Source of the DNA: Pararhizobium_B sp963838155
Lineage (GTDB): Bacteria > Pseudomonadota > Alphaproteobacteria > Rhizobiales > Rhizobiaceae
DNA length: 64,000 nucleotides
Assembly: GCA_963838155.1 (NCBI GenBank)
Contig: CAWIQE010000002.1
Span: 434,001-498,000, forward strand
Reading direction: 5' to 3'
The position numbers were made by a program, and so were the translations under genes. Position 1 is the first letter of the stretch, and each line of letters opens with the position of its first letter. This document shows positions 17,620-25,709 of this stretch, piece by piece. The notes under the pieces were generated by a model, which saw only the letters and a program-made list of their open reading frames with translations, had not been told where the DNA came from and searched no databases.

Positions 17620-18546
17620 ATGACGCTCGACATCGTTGCTCTCATCGCCGGCCTCGTACTTCTGTTCCTCGGCGGCGAATGGCTGGTGCGCGGCGCGGTC
17701 TCGCTGGCCAACCGCCTGCGCCTGCCGCCGCTGCTGATCGGGCTGACCGTCATCGGCTTCGGCACGTCCATGCCGGAAATGCTCGTCTCGCTGCGCGCCG
17801 CCATGAGCGGCTCCCCGGACATCGCGGTCGGCAACGTCGTCGGCTCCAACATCGCCAACGTGCTTCTCATCGCCGGCCTTTCGGCGGTCATCTCGCCGAT
17901 CGCGGCGAAGATCGGGGGGCTCAAGCGCGACCTCTCGATGATGCTCGCCGCGTCCCTGTCCATGCTCGCCCTCGCCGCGCTCGGCGGCATTCCGCCGTGG
18001 GCGGGCGCGGCCATGGTGCTGGCGCTCGCGGCCTATCTGGCGGGGGTCACCGTCGTCGACCGCCGCAACCACCGACCGGAAGACCCCGAGACCGCGATTC
18101 GCCTGTCCGGGCCGCGCGAGGCGTGCATGCTGGCGGGCGGTTTCGCCGCGCTGTTCTTCGGTGCGGAGCTGCTCGTCGGTTCGGCGGCCGGCATCGCGCG
18201 CGCGGCGGGGCTTACGGAAGCGACCATCGGCCTTTCCATCGTCGCGGTCGGGACCAGCCTGCCGGAGCTGGCGACGTCGGTCGCCGCGGCCATGCGGCGC
18301 CAGGGAGAGGTGGCGCTCGGCAACGTCGTCGGGTCCAACATGTTCAACATCCTGGCGATCCTGGGCATCACCGCCCTCGTCGAGCCGATCGACATCTCGC
18401 CGTCGATCGCCGCGACGGACATTCCGGTGATGATCGGCGTCGCCGTGCTGCTTTCGGCGATCGTCGTCATTCGCCACCGCATCGGGCGCGTCGCGGGCGC
18501 GGCCATGCTGGCGGGCTATGCCGCCTATCTCTGGCTCCTGTTCTGA
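17620..18546 (+). CDS. Calcium/sodium antiporter (CaCA family, YrbG-like)
   Basis: The 308-residue membrane protein has two homologous halves, each with an alpha-repeat: GFGTSMPEMLVSLRAA near residue 47 followed by GNVVGSNIANVLLI, and AVGTSLPELATSVAAA near residue 208 followed by GNVVGSNMFNILAI. These acidic and small-residue motifs coordinate cations in Na+/Ca2+ exchangers. About ten membrane segments are expected. It stands alone between fabD (divergent) and an aldo/keto reductase, so the transported ion is inferred only from the family. Confidence 0.9.
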   Translation: MTLDIVALIAGLVLLFLGGEWLVRGAVSLANRLRLPPLLIGLTVIGFGTSMPEMLVSLRAAMSGSPDIAVGNVVGSNIANVLLIAGLSAVISPIAAKIGGLKRDLSMMLAASLSMLALAALGGIPPWAGAAMVLALAAYLAGVTVVDRRNHRPEDPETAIRLSGPREACMLAGGFAALFFGAELLVGSAAGIARAAGLTEATIGLSIVAVGTSLPELATSVAAAMRRQGEVALGNVVGSNMFNILAILGITALVEPIDISPSIAATDIPVMIGVAVLLSAIVVIRHRIGRVAGAAMLAGYAAYLWLLF

Positions 18547-18560
18547 CCGGCGGCGCCCGT

Positions 18561-18609
18561 GCGTTTCCCCCGCGGAAAACCGGTTTCCCCTTTTTCCGCA
18601 AACGCTCTA
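18561..18609 (+). repeat. Variant of the repeat 3' module
   Basis: This short element has GCGTTT and AAACGC ends around CGCGGAAAACCGGTTTCC and CCGC, so it keeps the palindromic AAAACCGGTTT core and outer complementarity of the mosaic repeat but with different arms and no 5' hairpin. It lies between two co-directional genes. Confidence 0.6.
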
Positions 18610-18654
18610 TGTTCCGCCGCGAAATCGCCTGCGAAAGACAACGAGAAGGGTATC

Positions 18655-19698
18655 ATGAAATTCAACAAACTCGGCCGCACCGGCATCGAGGTCAGCGAAA
18701 TCTGTCTGGGAACGATGACGTGGGGCAACCAGAACAGCGAGGCCGAGGCCCACGAGCAGATGGACTACGCCCTCTCCGAAGGCGTCAACTTCTTCGACAC
18801 GGCGGAGATGTATCCGACCAATCCGAAACTGGCGGAAACGCAGGGCCGGACCGAGGAATACATCGGCAGCTGGTTCCGCAAGAGCGGCCGGCGCAACGAC
18901 GTGGTGCTCGCCACGAAGATCACGGGCGACGGCCTCAAATGGGTGCGCGACGGCGCGCCGATCTCGGCCTCCGGCCTGCGCGACGCGGTCGCCGGCAGCC
19001 TGCGGCGGCTGAAGACGGACCACATCGACCTCTACCAGCTCCACTGGCCCAACCGCGGGTCCTACCACTTCCGCAAGTGCTGGACCTACGATCCGAGCGG
19101 CCAGGACACGCGGCGCGTGGAGGCAGACCTGCACGAAACGCTCGAGACGCTCTCGAGCCTCGTCAAGGAAGGCAAGATCCGCGCGATCGGACTGTCGAAC
19201 GAGACCGCATGGGGCACGATGCAGTTCCTGCGCATGGCCGAGGAGCACGGCTTTCCGCGCGTCGCCACCATCCAGAACGAATACAACCTCCTCTGCCGCT
19301 ACTTCGATCTCGACCTCGCGGAAGTCAGCCATCACGAGGATGTCGGGCTCATGGCATTCTCGCCGCTCGCGGGCGGGCTCCTCACCGGCAAGTACCAGCG
19401 CGGCGTGGTGCCGCCGGGGTCGCGCCGGTCGCTGACGCCGGATCTCGGCGGCCGGTACACGAAATGCACCGAGTCGGCCGTCGACGCCTATCTGCAGGTG
19501 GCGCGCACGCACCGGCTGGACCCTGCGCAGATGGCGCTGGCCTTCTGCCGCAGCCGGCCGTTCATGACGTCGGTGATCGTCGGGGCGACCTCCATGGAGC
19601 AGCTCAGGACCGATATCGCGGCCGCCGAGATCGACCTGCCGAAGGTCGTGCTCGCCGACATCGCCCACGTCCACCGCAAGTTCGGCAAGCCGATGTGA
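18655..19698 (+). CDS. Aldo/keto reductase, Tas-like
   Basis: The 347-residue protein is an NADP-dependent aldo/keto reductase: opening MKFNKLGRTGIEVSEICLGT, the Asp-Tyr region NFFDTAEMYPTNP (about residues 43-55), the active-site lysine in VVLATKITG and histidine in YQLHWPNRG, and the C-terminal cofactor region IVGATSMEQL. Its overall pattern, including the long insertion around RGSYHFRKCWTYDP, is that of E. coli Tas. Physiological substrate is unknown. ATG 18655 is chosen over an upstream in-frame start that would lie in the repeat-like element. Confidence 0.88.
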   Translation: MKFNKLGRTGIEVSEICLGTMTWGNQNSEAEAHEQMDYALSEGVNFFDTAEMYPTNPKLAETQGRTEEYIGSWFRKSGRRNDVVLATKITGDGLKWVRDGAPISASGLRDAVAGSLRRLKTDHIDLYQLHWPNRGSYHFRKCWTYDPSGQDTRRVEADLHETLETLSSLVKEGKIRAIGLSNETAWGTMQFLRMAEEHGFPRVATIQNEYNLLCRYFDLDLAEVSHHEDVGLMAFSPLAGGLLTGKYQRGVVPPGSRRSLTPDLGGRYTKCTESAVDAYLQVARTHRLDPAQMALAFCRSRPFMTSVIVGATSMEQLRTDIAAAEIDLPKVVLADIAHVHRKFGKPM

Positions 19699-19743
19699 CG
19701 GAGCCCGGCCTCCGGGGGCCTCGGCGGCGTTCTCCCGCCGGCC

Positions 19744-19771
19744 TTGCATTGGCGGAGAAAATGCGTATAAG
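19744..19771 (+). promoter_or_regulatory. Candidate sigma-70 promoter of the rpsF operon
   Basis: TTGCAT (19744-19749), 16-nt spacer, TATAAG (19766-19771) is the best promoter match in this part of the window. It would give a leader of about 215 nt before rpsF. Confidence 0.5.
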
Positions 19772-19777
19772 CGCGCT

Positions 19778-19991
19778 GTTCGACACACCCGGTCATCTGG
19801 CTGGTGGCTGAACGGAGGGCCGGCCCTTTCGGGGGCCGTTCGAGGCGACAGCGCCTCAGCCTCCCGTGTCTCCGCTCTCGACCGTCTCGATCACACGTCT
19901 TTCTTGCGCGGCTGCGGCCGTCCGGGAAGTCGCTGAGGCTTAGCCGCCGATCGGCCGGGACATGAAACGAAGCAGGAAAGGCAAGCCGATC
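19778..19991 (+). promoter_or_regulatory. Structured rpsF leader, candidate S6:S18 regulatory RNA
   Basis: The gap between the reductase and rpsF is about 290 nt and is predicted to be mostly transcribed leader. It holds a GAACGG/CCGTTC hairpin (19810-19841), a GAGGCG/CGCCTC hairpin (19842-19857), and an 8-nt GCCTCAGC (19853-19860) fully complementary to GCTGAGGC (19932-19939). The second hairpin and the long-range stem share bases, so they are mutually exclusive. Leaders that bind the S6:S18 complex and repress rpsF are known in several bacterial phyla; whether this one belongs to that class is inference. Confidence 0.4.
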
Positions 19992-20387
19992 ATGGCTCTA
20001 TACGAACACGTGTTCCTTGCGCGACAGGACATTTCCGGCCAGCAGGCCGAGGCCCTCGTCGAGCAGTACAAGGGCGTCCTCGAATCCGGCGGCGGCAAGG
20101 TCGGCCGGGTGGAGAACTGGGGCCTGAAGTCCCTCACCTACCGCATCAAGAAGAACCGCAAGGCGCACTACCTCCTGATGGACATCGACGCACCGTCGGA
20201 CGCCGTCAAGGAGATGGAACGGCAGATGCGCATCAACGAAGACATCCTGCGCTACATGACGATCCGCGTCGAAGAGCACGAGGCCGGGCCGTCGGCGATG
20301 ATGCAGAAGCGCGACCGCGACGACCGTCCGCGCCGCGGCGACCGCGACGACCGCGGACCGCGCCGTCCGCGCGAAGACCGCAACTAA
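19992..20387 (+). CDS. rpsF: 30S ribosomal protein S6
   Basis: S6 pairs with S18 on the platform of the small subunit. The 131-residue product starts MALYEHVFLARQDIS, the usual alphaproteobacterial opening, and has the NWGLKSLTYRIKKNRKAHY core. ATG 19992 is chosen over an in-frame ATG ten codons upstream because AGGAAAGG precedes it. The C-terminal 25 or so residues are a mixed-charge Arg/Asp tail (DRDDRPRRGDRDDR), common in this class. It is first in rpsF-rpsR-DUF2232-rplI. Confidence 0.96.
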   Translation: MALYEHVFLARQDISGQQAEALVEQYKGVLESGGGKVGRVENWGLKSLTYRIKKNRKAHYLLMDIDAPSDAVKEMERQMRINEDILRYMTIRVEEHEAGPSAMMQKRDRDDRPRRGDRDDRGPRRPREDRN

Positions 20388-20399
20388 GGGAGAACGAGC

Positions 20400-20648
20400 A
20401 TGGTCGACATCAACCAGATCCCGACGCGGCGCCCCTTCCACCGTCGCCGCAAGACCTGCCCCTTCTCCGGCGCCAACGCGCCGAAGATCGACTACAAGGA
20501 CGTGCGCCTCCTGCAGCGCTACGTCTCCGAGCGCGGCAAGATCGTGCCGTCGCGCATCACGGCGGTGAGCCAGAAGAAGCAGCGCGAGCTGGCCAAGGCC
20601 ATCAAGCGCGCGCGCTTCCTGGGCCTTTTGCCCTACGTCGTGAAGTAG
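20400..20648 (+). CDS. rpsR: 30S ribosomal protein S18
   Basis: The 82-residue basic protein has the S18 pattern: RRPFHRRRKTCPFSG, DYKDVRLLQRYVSERGKIVPSRIT and the end KKQRELAKAIKRARFLGLLPY. It binds 16S rRNA with S6. The start follows an AAGGGAG site 12 nt after rpsF, and DUF2232 is next on the same strand. Confidence 0.97.
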   Translation: MVDINQIPTRRPFHRRRKTCPFSGANAPKIDYKDVRLLQRYVSERGKIVPSRITAVSQKKQRELAKAIKRARFLGLLPYVVK

Positions 20649-20786
20649 GATCGTTCGCGGAGGCGGCCCCGGCCGCCTCCGTCGCAGCCTCCCGCGATGG
20701 GCGCGGACCAGGCGAAAGAGAAAACCCGAGCTGGGGCACCGCATGTCGCCCCTAACTGCTTCGAAACGGGCAGGACAGCGAAAGAG

Positions 20787-21743
20787 ATGACGGCAAACCG
20801 CTCAGCCCTGCTCGTCGGCCTCCTGGCCGGGATTGCCACCGCGCTCCTTTCCTTGAGCGCGGGGACGCCGTCGTCGATGTCGTTCTTCCTGCTTTCCTCG
20901 GCGACGATGCCGATCCTGATCGCCGCGCTCGGCTGGAGCGACCTGTCGGCCGTCGCGGCGGTCGCCGTCGCCTCGCTCGTGATCTCCCTGGCCGTCTCGC
21001 CGCTGGTGGCGGTCATGTTCCTCGCCACGAGCCTCGCGCCCGCCGCGTGGATCGGGCACCTGGCCAATCTGGCGCGGCCGGCGGAGGAGGTCGGCGGACC
21101 GGCAGGCGGCCTCGCCTGGTATCCGCTGTCGCGGATCATGCTCCACCTGGCGGCGCTGGTGACGGTCGGCCTCGTCATCCTCGGCGCCATCGTGGGCTAC
21201 GGGACCGACATCGTCGGCCAGGTGGTCAATTCCTTCATCCGGGTGATCGAGCAGCAGAACCCGTCCTATCATCCGAACGCGGATGCGGTGGCGGAGATGA
21301 AGGTGTTCTTCGCCCATGCGCTCCCGGCCGTCCAGGGCGCGGTGTGGGTGATCATCCTCTTCGCCTGCTTCTACTTCGCCTCCGCGCTCGTGCGCCTGTC
21401 GGGCCGGTCGAAGCGGCCGCGCGACGACATGCCGGCCTCCCTCCGGATGCCGCGCGCGGCGCTCGGCATCTTCGCCGCCGGGCTCGTCCTCGCGTTCCTC
21501 GGCGGCGTTCCGGCCTTCGTCGGGTCGGCGGTCTGCGGCGCGTTCGCCGCCGGCTTCATGCTCTCGGGCTTCGCCGTCGTGCATTATCGCACACGCGGAA
21601 AGCCCTGGCGCTTCGCGGCGCTCTGGCTCGCCTACGTCGCGGTGATCCTGTTCACCGTGCCGCTCGTCTTCTTCCTCTTCGCCGGACTGCTCGACAGCGC
21701 GGGGGCGCTCCCCGGTCGACAACCCGGCCCGCATGACAAGTGA
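20787..21743 (+). CDS. DUF2232 family membrane protein
   Basis: This 318-residue hydrophobic protein has about eight membrane segments, including SALLVGLLAGIATALLSL at the start and FAALWLAYVAVILFTVPLVF near the end. Proteins of this family occur between rpsR and rplI in many alphaproteobacteria and resemble the S component or YybS-like membrane proteins; the function is not known. I chose the inner ATG 20787, which begins the first membrane segment, over an in-frame ATG at 20697 without a ribosome-binding site. Its stop is 34 nt before rplI. Confidence 0.8.
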   Translation: MTANRSALLVGLLAGIATALLSLSAGTPSSMSFFLLSSATMPILIAALGWSDLSAVAAVAVASLVISLAVSPLVAVMFLATSLAPAAWIGHLANLARPAEEVGGPAGGLAWYPLSRIMLHLAALVTVGLVILGAIVGYGTDIVGQVVNSFIRVIEQQNPSYHPNADAVAEMKVFFAHALPAVQGAVWVIILFACFYFASALVRLSGRSKRPRDDMPASLRMPRAALGIFAAGLVLAFLGGVPAFVGSAVCGAFAAGFMLSGFAVVHYRTRGKPWRFAALWLAYVAVILFTVPLVFFLFAGLLDSAGALPGRQPGPHDK

Positions 21744-21777
21744 CATCGCAGAAACCGAAAAACGAAAGGAAACGGAA

Positions 21778-22401
21778 ATGGACGTCATTCTACTCGAACG
21801 GATCCCCAAGCTCGGCCAGATGGGCGACACGGTGAAGGTGCGCGACGGCTTCGCGCGGAACTTCCTGCTGCCGCAGGGCAAGGCGCTGCGCGCCAACGAC
21901 GCGAACAAGAAGCGCTTCGAGGCCGAGCGCGCGACGCTGGAGGCCCGCAACCTGGAGCGCAAGAACGAGGCTCAGTCCGTCGCCGAGAAGCTCGACGGCA
22001 AGTCGTTCGTGGTGGTGCGTTCGGCCGGCGAAACCGGTCAGCTCTACGGCTCGGTCGCGGCGCGCGACGTGGTTGCGGTGCTGGCCGAAGAGGGCTTCAA
22101 CATCGGCCGCAACCAGGTCGAGCTCAACCAGCCGATCAAGGCGATCGGCCTGCATGCCATCGCCCTTCTCCTCCATCCGGAAGTCGAGGTGACGGTCGAA
22201 TTCAACGTCGCCCGCTCCACCGACGAGGCCGAGCGCCAGTCCCGCGGGGAGGACCTCACCTCCGCCGACGCGATCTACGGCGTCGAAGAAGCCGAGGAGG
22301 GCGAGGAGGAAATCGAGGCCAACTCGTTCTTCGAGGACGGCGCCGAGGAACAGCCGGAGGAGGCCGAAGACGCTGAAGAGCAGGCCGGGACGCAGGCCTG
22401 A
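21778..22401 (+). CDS. rplI: 50S ribosomal protein L9 with acidic C-terminal extension
   Basis: L9 binds 23S rRNA at the base of the L1 stalk. The opening MDVILLERIPKLGQMGDTVK and GFARNFLLPQGKAL are diagnostic, followed by the long helix and the C-terminal domain (about residues 65-150). The total of 207 residues is longer than the usual 150 because of a strongly acidic tail of about 40 residues (EEAEEGEEEIEANSFFEDG and more), seen in other alphaproteobacterial L9 proteins. ATG 21778 with AAAGGAAA upstream is chosen over an in-frame start inside DUF2232. A terminator follows. Confidence 0.95.
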   Translation: MDVILLERIPKLGQMGDTVKVRDGFARNFLLPQGKALRANDANKKRFEAERATLEARNLERKNEAQSVAEKLDGKSFVVVRSAGETGQLYGSVAARDVVAVLAEEGFNIGRNQVELNQPIKAIGLHAIALLLHPEVEVTVEFNVARSTDEAERQSRGEDLTSADAIYGVEEAEEGEEEIEANSFFEDGAEEQPEEAEDAEEQAGTQA

Positions 22402-22425
22402 GCCGGCCGCCCGTTCCCGCCTGAA

Positions 22426-22460
22426 AGAAGCGCCCGCCCCGCCGCGGGCGCTTTTTTTTG
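22426..22460 (+). terminator. Rho-independent terminator of the rpsF-rplI operon
   Basis: GCGCCCGC (22430-22437) and GCGGGCGC (22444-22451) form an 8-bp GC stem with a 6-nt loop, followed by eight T. This is the strongest intrinsic terminator in the window. Confidence 0.92.
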
Positions 22461-22473
22461 CGTCACGGGTCTT

Positions 22474-22491
22474 CCGTAAGTGCGCTTACGG
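22474..22491. promoter_or_regulatory. Inverted repeat upstream of cfa
   Basis: CCGTAAG-TGCG-CTTACGG is a perfect 7-bp inverted repeat directly after the rplI terminator, at the edge of an AT-rich stretch (22486-22530) that should contain the cfa promoter. It could be an operator or a small hairpin. No regulator is recognisable from it. Confidence 0.35.
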
Positions 22492-22619
22492 TAGTATCCC
22501 GCTTTTATGAATAGATTAGTATAACGGCAGCTGATCCTGCGCGCCTCACTGGGTCTTGAAGCCGGGCGTCGCAAGAGCATGTTTAGAGCCGAATGCCCGA
22601 TCAGGTTCGAGTTGACGCA

Positions 22620-23918
22620 ATGAATGCCATCTTTCGCAAATTCATCAGAGACACCGTCTCGGCCGGAAACCTCCGAATCGAATCTTCGGACGGCCGTGTC
22701 TTCGACTTCGGCGACGGCACGGGACCGCTCACCCACGTCAGGTTCAGGTCGCGCAGGACGGAAAACTCCATCATGCTCGATCCGACGCTGAAGCTCGGCG
22801 AGTGCTACATGGACGGCGACGTGGAGTTCCTGTCCGGCGACATCTACGAGTTCCTGAAGCTGATCTTCAGGAATACCGGCGGCCATGTCAGCCGCTCGCG
22901 GTCCTGGCTCAGGCTGCTCGACGGCACGCGACGGCTCGTGGCGCTCGCCTCCCGCGGGAACGACATGCTGCGGGCGCGGTCGAACGTGGCGCACCACTAC
23001 GACCTCTCCGGCGAGCTCTACAATCTGTTCCTCGACCGGGACAAGCAGTACTCCTGCGCCTATTTCCCCGAGGAGGACACCGACCTGGAGGAGGCGCAGC
23101 TCGCCAAGAAGCGCCACATCGCCGCCAAGATGGTGATGAACCGGGAGGGCCTGTCGACGCTCGACATCGGCTGCGGCTGGGGCGGCATGGGGCTCTACCT
23201 CGCCCGCTACCTGGAGGCCGAGGTCACGGGGGTGACGCTGTCCACCGAGCAGCACGGCATCGCCAACCAGCGCGCCGTGGACGAGGGCCTGGCCGACCAG
23301 GCGACCTTCCTGCTCAAGGACTACCGTGCCCTGAACCAGAAGTTCGACCGGATCGTGTCGGTCGGCATGTTCGAGCATGTCGGCCTCAAGAACTACGCGG
23401 AGTTCTTCGACAAGAGCGCCGAGCTTCTCCACGAGGACGGCGTCATGCTCCTGCACACGATCGGACAGGCCGACGGGCCCTCGCCGACGAACCCGTTCAT
23501 CGAAAAGCACATTTTCCCCGGCGGCTACATCCCTTCGCTCTCGGAAGTCATGCCGCACATCGAGCGGGCCGGGCTGGTCGTGACGGACATCGAGTTCCTG
23601 CGCCTGCACTACGCCAAGACGCTGAAGGCCTGGCGCGAGCGGTTCCTCGCCCACTGGGAGGAGGCGAAGGCCCTCTACGACGAACGCTTCTGTCGGATGT
23701 GGGAGTTCTATCTCGCAGCCTCGGAAAGCGCCTTCCGCTGGCAGGGCCTGCTCAACTTCCAGATCCAGCTGGCGCACAAGGTCGATACGGTCCCGCTGAC
23801 GCGCGACTACATGTACGAGGAGGAGAAGCGGCTGGCGGCGCTGGACGGACGCACCGCCGCGATCTCCGCGAACGGTGCCGGTCACGCCCGCCAGAAGGCG
23901 CCTGCCACGGGCTCCTGA
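22620..23918 (+). CDS. cfa: Cyclopropane-fatty-acyl-phospholipid synthase family methyltransferase
   Basis: The 432-residue enzyme has the SAM-binding motif LDIGCGWGGMGLYLARYLEA near residue 180 and the downstream CFA pattern VTGVTLSTEQHGIANQRA and VSVGMFEHVGLKNYAEFF. Family members add a methylene group to unsaturated acyl chains of membrane phospholipids. Both ATG 22620 and an in-frame start at 22593 are possible; I chose the inner one because MNAIFRKFIRDTVSAGNL is a common opening. It stands alone between the ribosomal operon and dnaB. Confidence 0.88.
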   Translation: MNAIFRKFIRDTVSAGNLRIESSDGRVFDFGDGTGPLTHVRFRSRRTENSIMLDPTLKLGECYMDGDVEFLSGDIYEFLKLIFRNTGGHVSRSRSWLRLLDGTRRLVALASRGNDMLRARSNVAHHYDLSGELYNLFLDRDKQYSCAYFPEEDTDLEEAQLAKKRHIAAKMVMNREGLSTLDIGCGWGGMGLYLARYLEAEVTGVTLSTEQHGIANQRAVDEGLADQATFLLKDYRALNQKFDRIVSVGMFEHVGLKNYAEFFDKSAELLHEDGVMLLHTIGQADGPSPTNPFIEKHIFPGGYIPSLSEVMPHIERAGLVVTDIEFLRLHYAKTLKAWRERFLAHWEEAKALYDERFCRMWEFYLAASESAFRWQGLLNFQIQLAHKVDTVPLTRDYMYEEEKRLAALDGRTAAISANGAGHARQKAPATGS

Positions 23919-24060
23919 TTCGGCCTCCGCAAAAAAGTCACGGTCAAGCGGGTGCGGGCGGGAAGACCGCTTTTTGCCGCGTGCCGGCGGTGGAGCTGTG
24001 AACAACGGTAAAGGTGTCACGATTCCCGCTACGGTTGCTCGCGCCCGGGCGGCGGAGGCT

Positions 24061-24128
24061 CTAGAGCAGTTCCCGGGACATGAATTGCGCAGAGGCAAAG
24101 AGACCGGGTCGTGCGCAATTCCGTGAAG
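24061..24128. repeat. Diverged repeat-like palindrome upstream of dnaB
   Basis: GAATTGCGCA (24082-24091) and TGCGCAATTC (24112-24121) form a perfect 10-bp inverted repeat with a 20-nt loop, followed by CCGTGAA, which matches the reverse of the conserved hairpin loop in the mosaic repeats. A CTAGAGCAGTTCCCGGGACA stretch just before it looks like a decayed outer module. I read this as a distant member of the same family. Confidence 0.5.
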
Positions 24129-24198
24129 GGCGGACGGGCTCCGGACGGAGTGCGGGAGCGGCAGGCGGGCCGCGACACATGAGGGGTGGCACCAGGGA

Positions 24199-25698
24199 AT
24201 GAACGACGCGGCACGCAAGCTCGAACCGGCCGGCGACAGGACGCCGGCGCTCTATCGCGAGGCGCCGAGCAACATCGAGGCGGAGCAGGCGCTGCTCGGG
24301 GCGATCCTCGTCAACAACGACGCGTTCTACCGCGTTTCGGACTTCCTCAAGCCGGTCCATCTGCACGAGCCGCTGCACCGCAAGATCTTCGAGGTGGCCG
24401 GCGACATCATACGCATGGGCAAGACGGCCAACCCCGTCACCATCAAGACCTTCCTGCCGGCCGACGAGAAGGTCGGCGAGCTGACGATGGCGCAGTACCT
24501 CGCACGATTGGCCGCCGAGGCGGTGACGATCATCAACGCCGAGGACTACGGCCGGGCGATCTACGACCTGGCGCTCAGGCGCTCGCTGATCACCATCGGC
24601 GAGGACATGGTCAACATCGCCTTCGACGCGCCGCTCGACATGCCGCCGCAAAACCAGATCGAGGACGCCGAGCGGAGGCTCTTCGAGCTGGCCGAGACCG
24701 GGCGCTACGACGGGGGCTTCCAGTCCTTCAACGACGCGGTGGCGCTCGCCATCGACATGGCGGGGGCCGCCTACCAGCGCGACGGCCACCTCTCCGGGAT
24801 CTCGACGGGCATCCAGTCGCTCGACCTCAAGATGGGAGGGCTGCAGCAATCGGACCTGATCATCCTCGCCGGGCGGCCGGGCATGGGCAAGACGTCGCTG
24901 GTGACGAACATCGCCTACAACATCGCCGCCGCCTACGAGCCGGAGCCGCAGCCGGACGGCACCACCAAGGCGAAGAACGGCGGCATCGTCGGCTTCTATT
25001 CGCTGGAGATGTCGTCGGAACAGCTGGCGACCCGCATCATCTCGGAACAGACCGAGGTGTCCTCCTCGAAGATCCGGCGCGGCGACATTTCCGAGCCCGA
25101 TTTCGAGAAGCTCGTGGCCTGCTCGCAGATGATGCAGAAGATCCCGCTCTACATCGACCAGACCGGCGGCATCTCGATCGCGCAGCTGGCGGCGCGCGCC
25201 CGCCGGCTGAAGCGCCAGCGCGGGCTCGACCTGCTGGTGATCGACTACGTGCAGCTGATGACGGGGTCCAAGAGGGCCGGCGAAAACCGCGTGCAGGAGA
25301 TCACGGAGATCACCACCGGCCTGAAGGCGCTCGCCAAGGAACTCAACGTCCCGGTCATCGCGCTCTCCCAGCTGTCGCGGCAGGTGGAGAGCCGCGAGGA
25401 CAAACGGCCGCAGCTCTCCGACCTTCGCGAATCGGGTTCCATCGAACAGGACGCGGATGTGGTATTGTTCGTCTTTCGCGAGGAGTACTACGTCAAGAAC
25501 GAGGAGCCGCGCGACGAGTTCGATCCGAAATACGAGGAGTGGAAGCAGCGTTTCGAGAAGGTGAAGGGGGCGGCGGACGTCATCGTCGCCAAGCAGAGGC
25601 ACGGCCCGACGGGAACCGTGCGCCTCTCCTTCCAGGCCGAGTTCACGCGTTTCTCCGACATGGCGGATCCGTCCTTCTCGCAGTACAGCCACGAATAG
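24199..25698 (+). CDS. dnaB: Replicative DNA helicase
   Basis: DnaB is the hexameric 5'-3' helicase that opens the replication fork. The 499-residue protein has the N-terminal helical domain (AEQALLGAILVNNDAFYRV), the Walker A motif GRPGMGKTSL near residue 224, the H1a region FYSLEMSSEQLATR, DLLVIDYVQLMTG (Walker B) and the C-terminal SDLRESGSIEQDADVV and QRHGPTGTV motifs. No intein is present. An insertion (EPQPDGTTKAKNGG) after the P-loop is typical of alphaproteobacteria. alr follows within about 11 nt. Confidence 0.96.
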   Translation: MNDAARKLEPAGDRTPALYREAPSNIEAEQALLGAILVNNDAFYRVSDFLKPVHLHEPLHRKIFEVAGDIIRMGKTANPVTIKTFLPADEKVGELTMAQYLARLAAEAVTIINAEDYGRAIYDLALRRSLITIGEDMVNIAFDAPLDMPPQNQIEDAERRLFELAETGRYDGGFQSFNDAVALAIDMAGAAYQRDGHLSGISTGIQSLDLKMGGLQQSDLIILAGRPGMGKTSLVTNIAYNIAAAYEPEPQPDGTTKAKNGGIVGFYSLEMSSEQLATRIISEQTEVSSSKIRRGDISEPDFEKLVACSQMMQKIPLYIDQTGGISIAQLAARARRLKRQRGLDLLVIDYVQLMTGSKRAGENRVQEITEITTGLKALAKELNVPVIALSQLSRQVESREDKRPQLSDLRESGSIEQDADVVLFVFREEYYVKNEEPRDEFDPKYEEWKQRFEKVKGAADVIVAKQRHGPTGTVRLSFQAEFTRFSDMADPSFSQYSHE

Positions 25699-25709
25699 GA
25701 GCCTGCCGC

